Assembly (NCBI GenBank): GCA_014529385.2
Contig: CM043968.1
Location: forward strand, 131,434,018-131,498,017
DNA from: Adiantum capillus-veneris
Taxonomy: Eukaryota > Streptophyta > Polypodiopsida > Polypodiales > Pteridaceae
Reading direction: 5' to 3'
DNA: 64,000 nt
The notes beneath the pieces are model-generated. The model saw nothing but the letters and a program-made list of their open reading frames with translations, had not been told where the DNA came from and searched no databases. Position numbers and translations under genes: made by a program. How positions within the stretch are numbered: the first letter of the stretch is position 1; each line of letters opens with the position of its first letter. This document shows, in pieces, positions 18,839-30,768 of the stretch.

Positions 18839-19162
18839 ATGGGTGATCATGTTGAGCAAAAGGGTATGCATTTTGACCCAGCAACAATGCAAATATTTCA
18901 ATCATTTGCAATGTTCATGCAACAACAACATGCCACTAAAAGAAGGGAAATTTTAGCAACCAAGGCTATACAAGCGGTCGTCAACAGAATGGATCAGTTC
19001 AATGGAAAAGATGTAACCAATTACTTACGCGAGTATGTGACAGAGATGGAGATGCATCGTGTTTCAGAAGGTGAGATGATTCAAAGCTTTGAGCTAGTTG
19101 TTGCTCCAAAAATTAGGGAACATGTTAGGGAAGTTAAAGATGGGCATGGGAGAAACTGGGAA
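18839..19162 (+). pseudogene. Gag N-terminal fragment of the second LTR element, cut at the duplication border
   Basis: ATG at 18839, thirty bases after the primer site, opens MGDHVEQKGMHFDPATMQIF and leads into the gag-type stretch FNGKDVTNYLREYVTEMEMH and FELVVAPKIREHVREV. About 108 codons after the start, at the NWEE codons (around 19162), the sequence changes abruptly to DNA that also occurs at 41851 onward. The rest of gag and all of pol are missing from the window. It fits Ty3-type gag of plants; not functional here. Confidence 0.7.
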
Positions 19163-19261
19163 GAAAGCAAGAAAAAACCTATACAATACGGTCTAAGTAT
19201 ATGATTACTCTAACTTTGGTACGCAACCCTCGTACATACTCCCATTCTTTTTTGGTGATGT

Positions 19262-19538
19262 TCTCATGCTTTTTCTTCGATCATTCTCTCATGAATCCAC
19301 TCGGCACTAGTGAGATCTTGGTTACATGCAAGGTGTCTAGGAACTGGGGGTGGCCTCCTACCTCCATGCGCTTGCTTCCATGCTTCCGTCTCCTGTAAAC
19401 ACATTGCCTTTGCCATTGTCCACAAGTCACCCACTTGGTCATAACCTTTGCATGAGGATACAGAAGTTATTGACCACTTGGGATAGATTCATATCCATGT
19501 TAAATAATCTAACCCTTTCCACTTGGCAAGTGTGAAGT
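19262..19538 (-). pseudogene. Minus-strand ORF fragment at unit start, frame-broken (unit 1)
   Basis: Corresponds to the intact 92-codon minus-strand ORF at 41950-42228 of unit 2. Here single-base differences (for example AAGTCACCC for AAGTCCACCC and GCATGAGG for GCATTGAGG) break the frame. Function unknown; proximity to a CACTA TNP2 remnant across the unit junction suggests a transposon origin. Confidence 0.35.
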
Positions 19539-19789
19539 CATCCTTGCATCCTCCTCATCTAATCACATGCATAGGCATTGAGGGATCAGCTTTTGCCAAA
19601 CACTCTGAAAGGTAAACAATGCCTCTTGCATAATCCACCCTTTGGCCATACATGCCTTGGCTGACTATAGCTGCACAATATTTTGAGAGTCTTTAAAAAC
19701 CTCTCTAAAAAGAAAAGGAAAGGAAAGCTTCTTTGGAAAGGAAAGTTTCTAACTTCAATTTTGTCAATTGGTATGTCAAGGTCGAAAAA

Positions 19790-21700
19790 TAGAAACCTAT
19801 GATGCTTCCATTGTGGCCAAAGTCCAATTTTGCTTTGAGAGTGTTTGTGTGTTGTCTATTGCTTGCTCACCGACTACAATTGAACCCGACTGTCTATCCA
19901 CATTGATAATTATAACCCACCTATCACAAAGAGAGTTTTATGGTGGGAAATTCAATTGACAAGAGAACTTGTGTCTCGTGTGGTGTATGAGTCATTAATA
20001 ACTAGACCTAGGCATTTGCAATCGAATCTTGCAATGCAGATGGTGATGGGAGTGCTAGTTTGAGAAAATGGGGAGCAACTAACGAGCAATGAGATCCTCT
20101 CTATATTAGAGGAGATGCAACCATTGATCCATATGCAAAAGTGTTGTTTTATTTTCTTGTCTCTGTACCTTTTTCACTTCCTTTTGGCTGACATGCATGC
20201 ATGTAATGTTTATGTCAGGTATAAACATTGGATGAAAGAAGCAACTACTATATGAATTAGAGTCAGTGCAAAGTCCCAATTGATTCGGCTGAAAAACGAA
20301 TGCGGCTATAGGTTTTTCCACAATATGCTATTTCTAGGGCAATCCACAGATCATAACAAAAGATGTCATGTGTTCAAAATGTCTATCAATGGACCTAGAT
20401 TCTGGTGTTGATCTAGTAAATAGAATGCAACAAGATGGGAGTGGGGACTTGCAAAGAAGCTGGGTTTTCTTCAATCAGGTACGTAGGGTAGTGGGGTGGA
20501 CAACAATGGTAGCACATGTCTACAATCTTGCATAAGTCCACCATCACATCTTCCTACTTTTTCCTTGTTCATTTGTAGCATTATTTTATAATGATGAAAC
20601 TTTATAGGATTTTCAAGAAATTCAAACAATTTCCATCTGTAAGGTGATGGAAGAAGACACACAGGCACAGAAAACTGATTTTAAAGGATCATGGGGCAAA
20701 TGAGGCCGGAGAAAATTGGAAATACATTCAAACTGTATTCAATGGAGGACTTGACAATGTTATGGAAGGAAAATAACACTCATTCTTGTTTCATTGGGAG
20801 AAAATCTTGTACATTCACACCATGCAATATGTGCATAAAAATTCCCGAGATGAGCACAAGCATATGTGTGAATTGTGGTGTTGTACAAGGACTCAAGAAA
20901 AGGAAACTATCTTGTACATGACTATGTGATCTTGGTGGGTTTCTAGAAAAGTGTCCGACTATAACTTGTTGCAAATGGGTTGTTGGCTGAGTTGGTGGCA
21001 TGTACAGTACCCTCACTGGAGAAAACACTTCGTCGAGGTAAACAATTCCATGCAACTTTTTGATAGAGTCTAGTATTTAGTGCTTGAATGCAATCGCATA
21101 ATAACAATATGTTGCATAAAGTGGATGATATCTCGTACATTCCGACTACAAACCTTGTTGAAACCAAAGCACACAAGTTGGCATGCAAGTTAGGGAAACA
21201 AAGAAATAATGAGCTTGTATGATGCATGCATGTCTAATATATCAAACACTTTGCTTCAAACTGTGAAGATGCTTGCTTTTGGTGAGGGTAGACATCATGA
21301 AGCCAGACCATCTACATAAAAACTTGCTTTCTGGACAAAACAAGTCCAAGCACCATGCCCAATTTCTATTGCTAGAGAGATTGAGGATTGAATCAGAGGT
21401 ACACCACTCTATCAACAACCAGCAATGGAGGGAGATAACATTATAGTAGCCAAGAAAAAAAATAGGTTAGGAGAGTGATCTATGAGGAGGAGAATGCTTC
21501 ACATCAATGTGAGTATCTCACTCAAAACATCATGTGAGCTAGTAGAGGTCTCCAAGAAACTTATACCAGAGTGGCCAATCAAGTAGTTGAAGAGCACAAA
21601 AGTGGGCTAGTGGTTGAGGAGATAGATATTCATAAGACAATGTAGGAAATCCATCGTATACCAAAGGAAAGCAGGGCTCAATGTCAAGGGTGGTTAGTAT
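19790..21700. other. No gene recognised (unit 1)
   Basis: Only short ORFs without domains, in both strands. Text of this part is nearly identical to 42481-44390. Probably decayed transposon DNA belonging to the SWIM-type fragment that follows. Confidence 0.6.
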
Positions 21701-21712
21701 CTAGAATCGGTA

Positions 21713-22384
21713 ATGCAAAAAGAAATAAAGAACAAGGGTGTAGGCAGTATTGCACCATCCTTTTGGGGTGTTCGGACATGGGAAAGGTGTGATGTTAGTG
21801 CTCACGGTAATGGTTCAAAGGCACATTTCATGTGGTTTTTCAATGATAGGGTGGATCACACATGGCATATCCGTAACACAATCACTCAATTCCCTACAAG
21901 AGTCCCAAGTATATGACCAGTGGAAAATGGAACAAACATAATTGCTTCATAGTTGCTAGAATCGGAGACAAGAGGCTTCATAGTAAATAAGGTTGAAATT
22001 AAGGAAACCAATATTGTGCATTGTTGGCCAGGAGTATCAATACAAGCCTCCAAGAGAGTTGAGTTGACAGTAACCATGGAAGCCCGTATTGTGCAGTACA
22101 CTCTGGTGAAAGCAGGTATGCATGAAAAATTCATAGTAAAGACATCTTCCTGACAAGTCTGGGGCGAGAGGTATGAATTTCATGTTTCAAGTAGCCCAAT
22201 GTGTATGTGTGGAGACTTTGTAGAACGATTAGCACAAAGAAAACCATATATGGCCTGCAAGCATATTTACTTCATCTTCTTTCAGTACTTTGGCTTGGAT
22301 TTAAACCACAATATGTTTATCCATCGGAACAAGATGACAAATGAGGATCTGCTTTGTGTGTTCAACTATCATCATACATCATAA
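21713..22384 (+). pseudogene. SWIM zinc-finger fragment, transposase-like (unit 1)
   Basis: Three plus-strand open pieces (21713-21916, 21953-22153, 22199-22384) separated by stops. The last carries CMCGDF...YMACKHIYF, the CxC...CxH pattern of a SWIM zinc finger (Cys codons near 22202 and 22208, CKH near 22256-22262), followed by a short helical tail. SWIM fingers in plants are most often part of MULE/FAR1-type transposases, but the catalytic part is not recognisable here. Unit 2 copy: 44405-45076. Confidence 0.5.
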
Positions 22385-22448
22385 ATTAGAATTATTATTA
22401 AGTTGTTTCGATCAAATCCCCTAGTAGTGCAAATGATTTTGTAGTCTA

Positions 22449-23600
22449 TTGAGGATTGATCCCTATTAGATCGGTCCATTTAAGTAATCCATATGTACCA
22501 GCCATGAGTCTACGTACATTCATTAATTGTCATGTAAACATGGATATGTACTTATGTCAATTCCTTGAATATAGGCATTGACAAATAAAGACGAGATTAT
22601 TACCCGGTGGTCCTGATCTCCATGCACCTCTAGATCGAGGTGTGCAAGGATCGAGCATATGACTAGAGAATATGAGGCAGTTAGAGCTAGTGGAAAATTG
22701 TAGACAAAATACAAACCAACTTCAAAAACACAAATTAACTTTGTCAAACAAAGTAAAATAACGCAAATGTACCTAATAATGTAAATAGACTTTAGGAACG
22801 CAAAAGGATTCCAAAAACGTAAATGATCTTCAGAAATGGCAGTCTGTTGAGGATAGGTTTGTAATAGATCGGTCCATTTAAGCAATCTGCATGTACTAGA
22901 TTAGGGTTTGTATTGGATCTACGTACAAGCATTGTCATGTAGAGATGGGTGTATACTTATGTCCCTCAAATATAGGCATTGACCAATAAAGACGAGATTA
23001 TTACCTGGTGGTCCTGATCTCAGTGCACCTCTATACCAAGGTGTGCAGGAATCTGGCATGGTTGGAGAATGTGAGGTAGCTAGAGCTAGTGGCAAATGGT
23101 AGAAAAAATACAAATGGACTTCAAAAATGCAAACAAACTTCAGAAACGGATTTCAATAACACGAATAGACTTCAATGACGCAAACGGATTTCAATAACAC
23201 GAATAGAATTCAAAAATGCAAACGGATTTCAAAAACGCAAATGATATTAAGAAATGGCATTCTGTTGAGGATCGGTCCGTATTAGATCGGTCCTTTTAAG
23301 CAGTCTGCATGTACTAGATTAGGGTTTGTATACTGGATCTACATACATGCATTGTCATGTTTACATGGGTGTGTACTTATATTGAAGCCTCGAATATAGG
23401 ATTTGATCAATAAAGATGAGATTATTATCGTGTGTTCCTGATCTTCGTGCACCTCTAGACCAAGGTGTGCGAGGATCGGGCATGGCTAGAGATTATGAGG
23501 TAGCTAGAGCTAGCGGCAAATGGTAGAAAAAAATACAAACAGACTTCAAAAATGCGAACGAGCTTCAAAAACGCAAATGGACTTCAAAAACGGCTTTTCA
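22449..23600. repeat. Three tandem ~410-bp repeats with internal short repeats (unit 1)
   Basis: Units start near 22449, 22852 and 23265. Each begins TTGAGGAT...TTAGATCGGTCC or a variant, passes through CAATAAAGACGAGATTATTA and GTGCACCTCTA, and ends in an array of a ~17-bp motif close to ACTTCAAAAACGCAAATG. The last array is longest (about 23100-23260). The units are diverged, so this array predates the 22.7-kb duplication. Confidence 0.85.
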
Positions 23601-26600
23601 CCCTCCAAAGTCTTTCTAAACCTATTCTATAGCTTAAAAGTGATTTTCTCTCTCTACAAACCCTTCTCCAAGCTCTCCATTGCTACAACAACCACATGCA
23701 TCACCTATAGTCCAGCATTAACTCTCTGCTAGTTTTCTTCCACCTCCATTGTAGCACCAAGAAATCTTCTCCCTCATCTCTTCCGCTTTCCTACCATATA
23801 TTTTCATACCAAGCTAGATCCTCTCCCTTCTCTCACCTACATTACACATGAAATTAGATTGTCCTCCTTCTACTCTCATTCACTCACACTACATGGAGAC
23901 CTCTATTCCCAAAGGTGGCAAAAGTATGAGCTCACATAACTTGCATACCACAACAACACGAGGTGTCAATGGTGAGTGGGCATTGCAAGGGTTCACCTCC
24001 AACATAAAGATAGAATGGTAAGAAAACTACCCTTGTAGCTTACATTTAGAGCTTAACATTATCTTTATCTTTAAGTTTATCATGCTTGAGACAACTAACC
24101 TCTTTATGGCTTTCAATGTCTAGGGCTTCACACCTCATAACATTGGGATGTGCTATTTTGTTGATGGCTTTGATGCACCATCTAGGGTTATGTAGCATGT
24201 GATTGGGTCTCACAATGCAAGTAAGTTATGTTACCTATGGAGAGTTATCAAAGATTCTCCTTATAATTTCTTCTTTATATATTTGTCACTAGATTATTAG
24301 AATGACATCATTTTATACTTTATATCTTTGTGCTCATAAAATCTGGTGTTTACTTATAGAGTCAACTTGTTTTGCAAGGACATGGCCAAATTCTTGGTTT
24401 CCAACATGCTATTGTTTCCATACTAGTATGCCTTTGCCAAGCTTGACTTATAGAAAGGACAACTTGACATGGAGAGGTTGATGTATAGAGGTGATTGATA
24501 GGTAAACAATTAACTTATTATTGATTCATGTTTCAAAATACATATTTGTAAAGCCTTTGAGTTTCCACATTTTTTGAGTAGTGTTGACAAGTGTTTGGTA
24601 TCAATTCTTCTTAAATATCCCTATTCATTGGCTATTAGTAGCTATTTCTTTGGTATTGCTAAAGATGATACCAAAAGCTATCACCTTGTGAACTAAATTG
24701 TTAAATTGTGGTGTTGACTTCTACTATGTAGCTCATTTGGATAGAGAAAGTATAAACATAAATTATACATACATACATTGTTAACATAAATGAATATATG
24801 AAACACTCGTGCCTATGTAAAATGCTAATAAAGAGACCTTTGGTTGGATACTATAACAATAGAGATAAATTGTGGTTTCGAATATCAAAGGAATGCCTTT
24901 ACCAAAAGATTCCCAAGAACAGGGGGTAGACACAAGGAGGTAAAAATTGGCTCCTTGTTTGCTTGATTTCTAGTGCTTAATGTTAAGTGCACTGGATTTT
25001 TGAGGCCTTTGACCCGCCTTTGAACACATAGCAAAATGGGGGGGGGGGATTGAGTACATCAAACGTTGCACCTCTATCTCATGGCCATGCATGAAAAAAA
25101 GGCCATGTTTGCCATTTTTAGGCCCTAGGGACCCTCAACAAGAGGGGCCACAAGGGCGTGCAAAATGGCCAAACAGGGACCCCTGTTTGGCCATTTCACA
25201 TGCCCTTAGCTGTTTGGCAATTATTCAAGCAGTAAGTTTTAAGTTGTTGAACTTTTAAGCTGTTTTCAACAGCTTGTAGCTCCCAATCGACTCCGAATCT
25301 ATCCGCGCTTGCCTCACATGAATTTCTTCATCTCATTGCGCTCTTTGACTATTGTGTGATGCAAACAATTCATATCTTAATTGGTTTCTCCAAAAATCAA
25401 CGTGCAAGTTTGCAAATTCTTAAAAAATGATGTAAAATATATTTATTATTTTTTCCTTACTCTACAGGCTCCAACGAGCATCAAAACCAAGGAATCTAGA
25501 AATACTCAAACAACCAATGTTTTTCCTTGTGTTAAGGGTTGTATTTCCTATATACAAAACTTTTCCAAAATCTCACCTTTAAAAGTGGCTTCCAAGGAGT
25601 GTCCTAGGTAAAAATTTGAAACTAAAGGAAAATAATCAAAATGAGTGTACAAACTTGAAAACAACCAAAATTTCATTCGAAAAAAATTTATTGCTAAAAA
25701 TTCAAAAATAGGTCCCCCCTTGGACTCCCCACAACCATAGAAATTAAAGGGTTCAAGGAAAGATGTGATGTCATAAGTGCATAGTAGGAATCTCATTGAG
25801 GATTATTCCTGAAAGATCTAGTCTTTTACTTTATCATGTCTTCTCATGTACAATCTTACCAAACCAAAAAATAAATTACATTTTAAATGCCTACAAATCT
25901 TATTTAACTTATTAAACAATCTTAGAATATGGTAGACCTAGAGTGCTCTTACACATCAACAAATAAAAAAGTCCAAATTTCTTTTCATTGACTTTGATAA
26001 ACATACATTCATGAATAGCTTGCAAGGGGTAGTGTGGTCATATTTCTTGCATCCATTCCATGACATGGTATGCTCATGGGGTGACCTATCACATAAAAAT
26101 ATCTCTGGTGGGTGTGCCCTCCTGTTAGGAAAGGGTGTGTTGTTGATGGAAAGCTGTTGTATTGTCCTACTAGAGATCTCTCCATGTTAGCATAATGGTT
26201 CTTGGTGTAGTGGGAGCCACATTTCTTGAGGAGAGCTTTGCGTCACCGTAAAAGATTCATGTTATGCCAATTCCTTGAGCCATTGTTGCAAACACCACCA
26301 CTCAACTAGCATAGTAAGAGGTCACATTGTACCATGACGTGTTAGAGACATGCTTCGCAAATAGAAACATGTATGAATTCAACATTTGCAATCTATATAA
26401 TAAAGACACTTGTTAAGTATATGTTGTACAAATTTGCAAGTATTTCCATCCAATTGGTAATAAATAATCCTAAAGTATACATTACAATGAGATTACCTAC
26501 ATCCAATAAGTTGTTTTAGAGAAAAGAGGTGATACATAACCTCTCTAACCTTTGACCTTTCACTATTTGACACTCATCAATTTCAACACTAAAGCAACCT

Positions 26601-26640
26601 TTGTGCCAAGCACTGCAAAACAAGGAGAGGCAAGACCTTA
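23601..26640. other. No gene recognised (unit 1)
   Basis: A/T-rich DNA with only short ORFs. Notable items are a G9 run near 25038-25047 and the hairpin at 25163-25196. A stretch at 26080-26300 reads like decayed coding DNA, but I cannot name it. Confidence 0.6.
25163..25196. other. Perfect 16-bp inverted repeat with 2-bp loop (unit 1)
   Basis: AAATGGCCAAACAGGG, then AC, then CCCTGTTTGGCCATTT. The surrounding 100 bp has more GGCC/GCCATG palindromic pieces, so it may be the centre of a foldback element. Confidence 0.85.
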
Positions 26641-26767
26641 GACTTCAAAGTCTATGATAAAAAAAACACAACCAAAAGTAAGAAGTATATTGTTCCCTTG
26701 CACCAAGGGGTGTTTCTTTCAAATATGAGATCGTCTTGGCAAGCGTCATAATGTGGGCATCCTTTTC

Positions 26768-26772
<5 letters not shown>

Positions 26773-26827
<55 letters not shown>
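26773..26827. repeat. (CT)n microsatellite (unit 1)
   Basis: Pure CT tract of about 55 bp; unit 2 copy 49503-49563 is longer. Confidence 0.95.
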
Positions 26828-26831
<4 letters not shown>

Positions 26832-27877
26832 ATATTATATTGTTGTGCATAATCACAAAAGGTTGATAGATGGCAAAAATACTTGTTATCCAAGCCTTCA
26901 CATGGACCATCGTGGTCTCTTTCTACCATGACAAAATCCATGTCGTCCCTATCACAGTGACTCAATGTGCATCTATCAATCTGAGAGGATGGTCATCCAT
27001 CATGCTTATTCGCTTCGAGGAAGATCCCTCTTGGCTTGTCAAAGGTGGATGAATGTGTAAAGCTTCTCTTTCTAAATGATGCGCTTGGAACATGTTCAAA
27101 TGTCATAAGTCCCTCAAGGCTTTCTCTACAAACTCTTGCAACAGCAAGCATGCACGTATAGGTCCACTGCAATTAGGGGGACTCTCTTGAGGATCCTTTA
27201 CGGCCTAGTGCTGCAAAATCACAGAACACTATTGGCGCTCGGATCAAAGCACGAACCTAAAATTTTTACTTATTGCAAGTAGGGTACGATTTAATCGAGC
27301 TTTGATCTATAGAGTCCGACACAGGAAAAGGAGAAGCGTGAATTTTGAATCCCAAGAAGCAGGATTGCATACCTGAGCAAACAAGGATGGTAAGGATTAG
27401 TAGGTAGAGTAAATAAAAGATGCACGGGTCTGCGCTGAGGCTGAGCGAGGACCGAGTCGAGAATGCGTGAGGACTCGGAGAGGATGGCTCAGCAATCAGC
27501 ATGCTTGAGAGAGAGGAGTCACTAGTGCCTGGGCCTTGTGCTATGCGCATGAGATAATCACCAGCAAGTCTGAGGCATCCTCAAAGAAGACGACTCAAGG
27601 AGTCAAAAATCAGGAGCGAGTCGCGAGTGCACTGCAAGCCTGCGAGTCACGACTCACCACTCACGAACCTCAATTGTTGGCCGCCGATAAATTGAAATGC
27701 AAAATCATGAGATGCAGTATTGATTAATGCTCCAGCCTCCAGCGACCTGTAATCAGTGATAAGTGAGAATACCTATACACATACTACTAAATAGACTATA
27801 CCACAAGTTCACACTATGCATGCATATGTGTGTGTGTGTGTGTGTGTGTATGTGTGTGTGTGTGCACGCGTGCATGT

Positions 27878-27955
<78 letters not shown>

Positions 27956-28140
27956 CACCTTACTCCTTATACTTGGGCTTAGCCCAATACAAAAGATTCA
28001 TGGTGAAGCCTTTATGGACCATCCTAAGCTTCATTTGATGCCTAAGATGCCAATGACGCCCAAAATGACCTCCAATTTAAGGCTGGGGCTGGGGCCGGAG
28101 GTCGGGGCCGGGGGGCTGAGTGGCAGTGATGTGGGTCCTT
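26828..28140. repeat. Mosaic repeat R1, copy a (unit 1)
   Basis: Two blocks, 26830-26945 and about 27452-28140, match 30061-30175 and 30178-30768 respectively. The ~500 bp between the blocks is absent from copy b. Shared landmarks: TTGTTGTGCATAATCACAAA, CATGCTTGAGAGAGAGGAGT and ACCTTACTCCTTATACTTG. A long imperfect (GT)n tract lies at 27826-27954. ORFs here are not gene-like. Confidence 0.8.
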
Positions 28141-28544
28141 GAGGGACCATCTCTCTTCTTGGTCCCTTGCTGAGGTATATCTAGAAGCACTTTTTGCACA
28201 TTGCTCTTTGATAGACCGTCTCCTTTTGGACCCCTATTGAGATGCAACCATTCCTCCTTTTGGTCCCCTATTGAGATAGGTCTAGAAGCACTTACCTAGA
28301 TCCTAACTCATGTTCCCCTTTTATCTTCCCATATCAAGTGATCAATTTAATATGAGAAAAACGTTTGGAAAAGTTAAATATTATATTATATGACAATGAG
28401 GGTGACATCCTCTATATATGTAATTTTTTGAGGTTGTGGTCATCTTGATACAGTTGTGCTCATTCATTGTATACATGTACAGTTTGACGTTTATGTTTAT
28501 GGTTTTTCATTTAGTTTACGATTATGATTATGATATGGGAATTA

Positions 28545-29190
28545 GGTTATGGCTATAGTTTTGCAATTATGGTATGACAATCAGGTTATGGTTATGGTTA
28601 TGGTTTTGCAATTATGGTATGGCAATCATGTTATGGTTTTGGTATGGCAAGCAAGTTATGGTTATGGTTTTGCAGATATGGTTTGGCAATTAGGTTATGG
28701 TTATGGTTATGCTTATGGTTATGGTTTTGCAACTATAGTACGGCAATCATGTTATATGGAAAACAAGTTATGGTTATGGTTTTGCAAATATGGTTTGACA
28801 ATCAGGTTATGGTTATAGTTATGGTTATGGTATGGCAAGCAGGTTATGGTTATGGTTTTGCAAATATGGTTTGGCAATCACTTTACGGTTTTGCAAATAT
28901 GGTTTGGCAATCACGTTATGGTTATGGTATAGCAATCAGGTTATGGTTATGGTTTTGCAATTATGTTGTGAATATCGTAACAGTTTTTGAATTATGGTAC
29001 ATTTATGGTTTAAGAATCTTCTTGTCATTATGGTTATGATTTTCAAATCATGGTACAGTTCCTACTTGAAAACGTTCATAATGTTATACTTGCGGTTTTC
29101 AAGTCATGTTTTAGTTATGGTTAGAAAATCTTCATGTCGATGTGCCTATGGTTTGGGAGTCGAGGTTATGGTTATATTTTTGAAAACTTG
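28545..29190. repeat. GGTTAT-rich minisatellite (unit 1)
   Basis: GGTTATGGTTATGGTTTTGC, then AAATATGGTTTGGCAATCA and variants, recur about every 40-70 bp over 28545-28960, decaying to 29190. The GGTTAT hexamer is repeated two to four times per unit. It is not the plant telomere repeat. The array makes spurious Tyr/Gly or Leu/Trp repeat ORFs. Confidence 0.85.
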
Positions 29191-29489
29191 TCATGTTTAA
29201 GCTTTTGATTTTTGGTTTCGTTATACTTACAATTTTAATCATTTGTATTTGAATGTACCTCTCCCTCTTCAGCGTCAAACTTTAGGTGGAGTGCGGTTGC
29301 TTTTGCACTCTTCCTTTAGGACGAGAGGGTTGGTTCCTGGTGTTGCAGTACATGCAGCATCAGTTCCCAGCCCTCTCTGCCTAGAAAACATTTTGTAGGT
29401 TTTGGTGCCGATACAGGTGTCAGAATAGGCTAGATCTGGTATATCCCTTGCAATAGGCGTCGATATGCACACTGTTATCAGCATTGGAA

Positions 29490-29689
29490 TGATTAAAAGA
29501 AATTGGCGCTTATTTCAACGGGTATACCTACGCTCATTTCACCGTTTATTCGGATGATAAGTATACTAGCGTTCATACCAACAATACGATACCGACGTTG
29601 ATATCGACGCTTATACAGGGCTTTTTATTCTTTAAAAAAACTTATTGTTGTCGATACACGTGTCGATATTCATGCGACGTGTTGTAGTG
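29490..29689. mobile_element. Possible CACTA-like terminus (unit 1)
   Basis: On the minus strand the segment starts CACTACAACACGTCGCATG at 29689. It contains repeated CGTCGATAT / CGTCGGTAT-type sub-terminal motifs, some in inverted order (TCGATACACGTGTCGATA). That is the layout of CACTA ends, but the mate end was not found. Unit 2 copy ends at 52419 with one base change. Confidence 0.35.
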
Positions 29690-29979
29690 CAACCAAAAAA
29701 GCCCTTGATGTTGTAGCCATTTTAAATGCCTCAGTAGTGTCCTTAGGGCTGCAAACTTCACCTTCATGTTACTCTAGTATGAAAACACGAGGAAACAAAG
29801 GTCCTTCATCCTCTACAACCCGAGTTGACTTGGTTCACGGATTAAGAGACCAGTAGCAAGTCCGCTAATGGTGGTTGTGGCCCTGCATTGTGGGACAGCA
29901 ACATCATTAAGAGATTAGAGTCGATTGAGTAGCAAACATACAATCCAGAGTAAAACTTGCAGGCTGCAACGAGGCCTTT

Positions 29980-29984
<5 letters not shown>

Positions 29985-30054
<70 letters not shown>

Positions 30055-30060
30055 TGTGTG
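29985..30060. repeat. Compound (CT)n(GT)n microsatellite (unit 1)
   Basis: CT to about 30037, then GT. In unit 2 the CT part is shorter and the GT part longer. Confidence 0.95.
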
Positions 30061-30768
30061 AAGATTATATTGTTGTGCATAATCACAAAAGTTGATAGAT
30101 GGCACAAATACCTATTATACAAGCCCTCATATGAACCATCGTGGTCTCTTTCTAGCATGACAAAATCCATGCAGTCCAGAATGCATGAGGACTCAAGAGA
30201 GGATGGCTCATGAATCAGCATGCTTGAGAGAGAGGAGTCACTAGTGCCTGGGCCTTGCTCTATGCGCATGAGATAATCACCAGCATGTCTAAGCAAGGAG
30301 CTCGAGCATCCTCGAAGAAGACGACTCAAGGAGTCAAAAAATCAGGAGAGAGTGGCAAGTGCACTGCGAGCCTGCGAGTCACGACTCACCACTCACGAAC
30401 CTCAATGGTTGGCCGAAAAATTAAAATGCAAAAACATGAGACGCATTATTGATTAATGCTCCAGTCTCCAGGGACCTGTAATCAGTAATAAGTGAGAACA
30501 CCTATACGCATACTACTAAATAGACTATACCACAAGTTCACATTATGCATGCATGTGTGTGTGTGTGTGCGTGCGCGCGTGCGCATGTGTGTGTGTGTCA
30601 CCTTACTCCTTATACTTGCGCTTATCCCAATACAAAAGCTTCATGGTGAAGCCTTTATGGACCATCCTAAGCTTCATTTGATGCCTAAGATGCCAATGAT
30701 GCCCAAAATGGCCTCCAAATTAAGGCCGGGGCCGGGCTGAATGGCAGTGATGTGGGTCCTTGAGGGAC
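30061..30768. repeat. Mosaic repeat R1, copy b (unit 1)
   Basis: Diverged match to copy a (see 26828-28140), lacking the ~500-bp middle and most of the GT tract. It ends with GGGTCCTTGAGGGAC, as does copy a. Confidence 0.8.

Noticed and set aside
27763-28142. Cys-Val-rich ORFs resembling cysteine-rich peptides
   Set aside because: They come from the (GT)n tract; flanking codons have no gene-like features.
28549-29039. Tyr/Gly- and Leu/Trp-rich ORFs
   Set aside because: They are products of the GGTTAT minisatellite in different frames and change frame between the two units.
28545-29190. Interstitial telomere repeat
   Set aside because: The hexamer is GGTTAT, not the plant TTTAGGG or the alternative TTAGGG, and the array has interspersed unique blocks.
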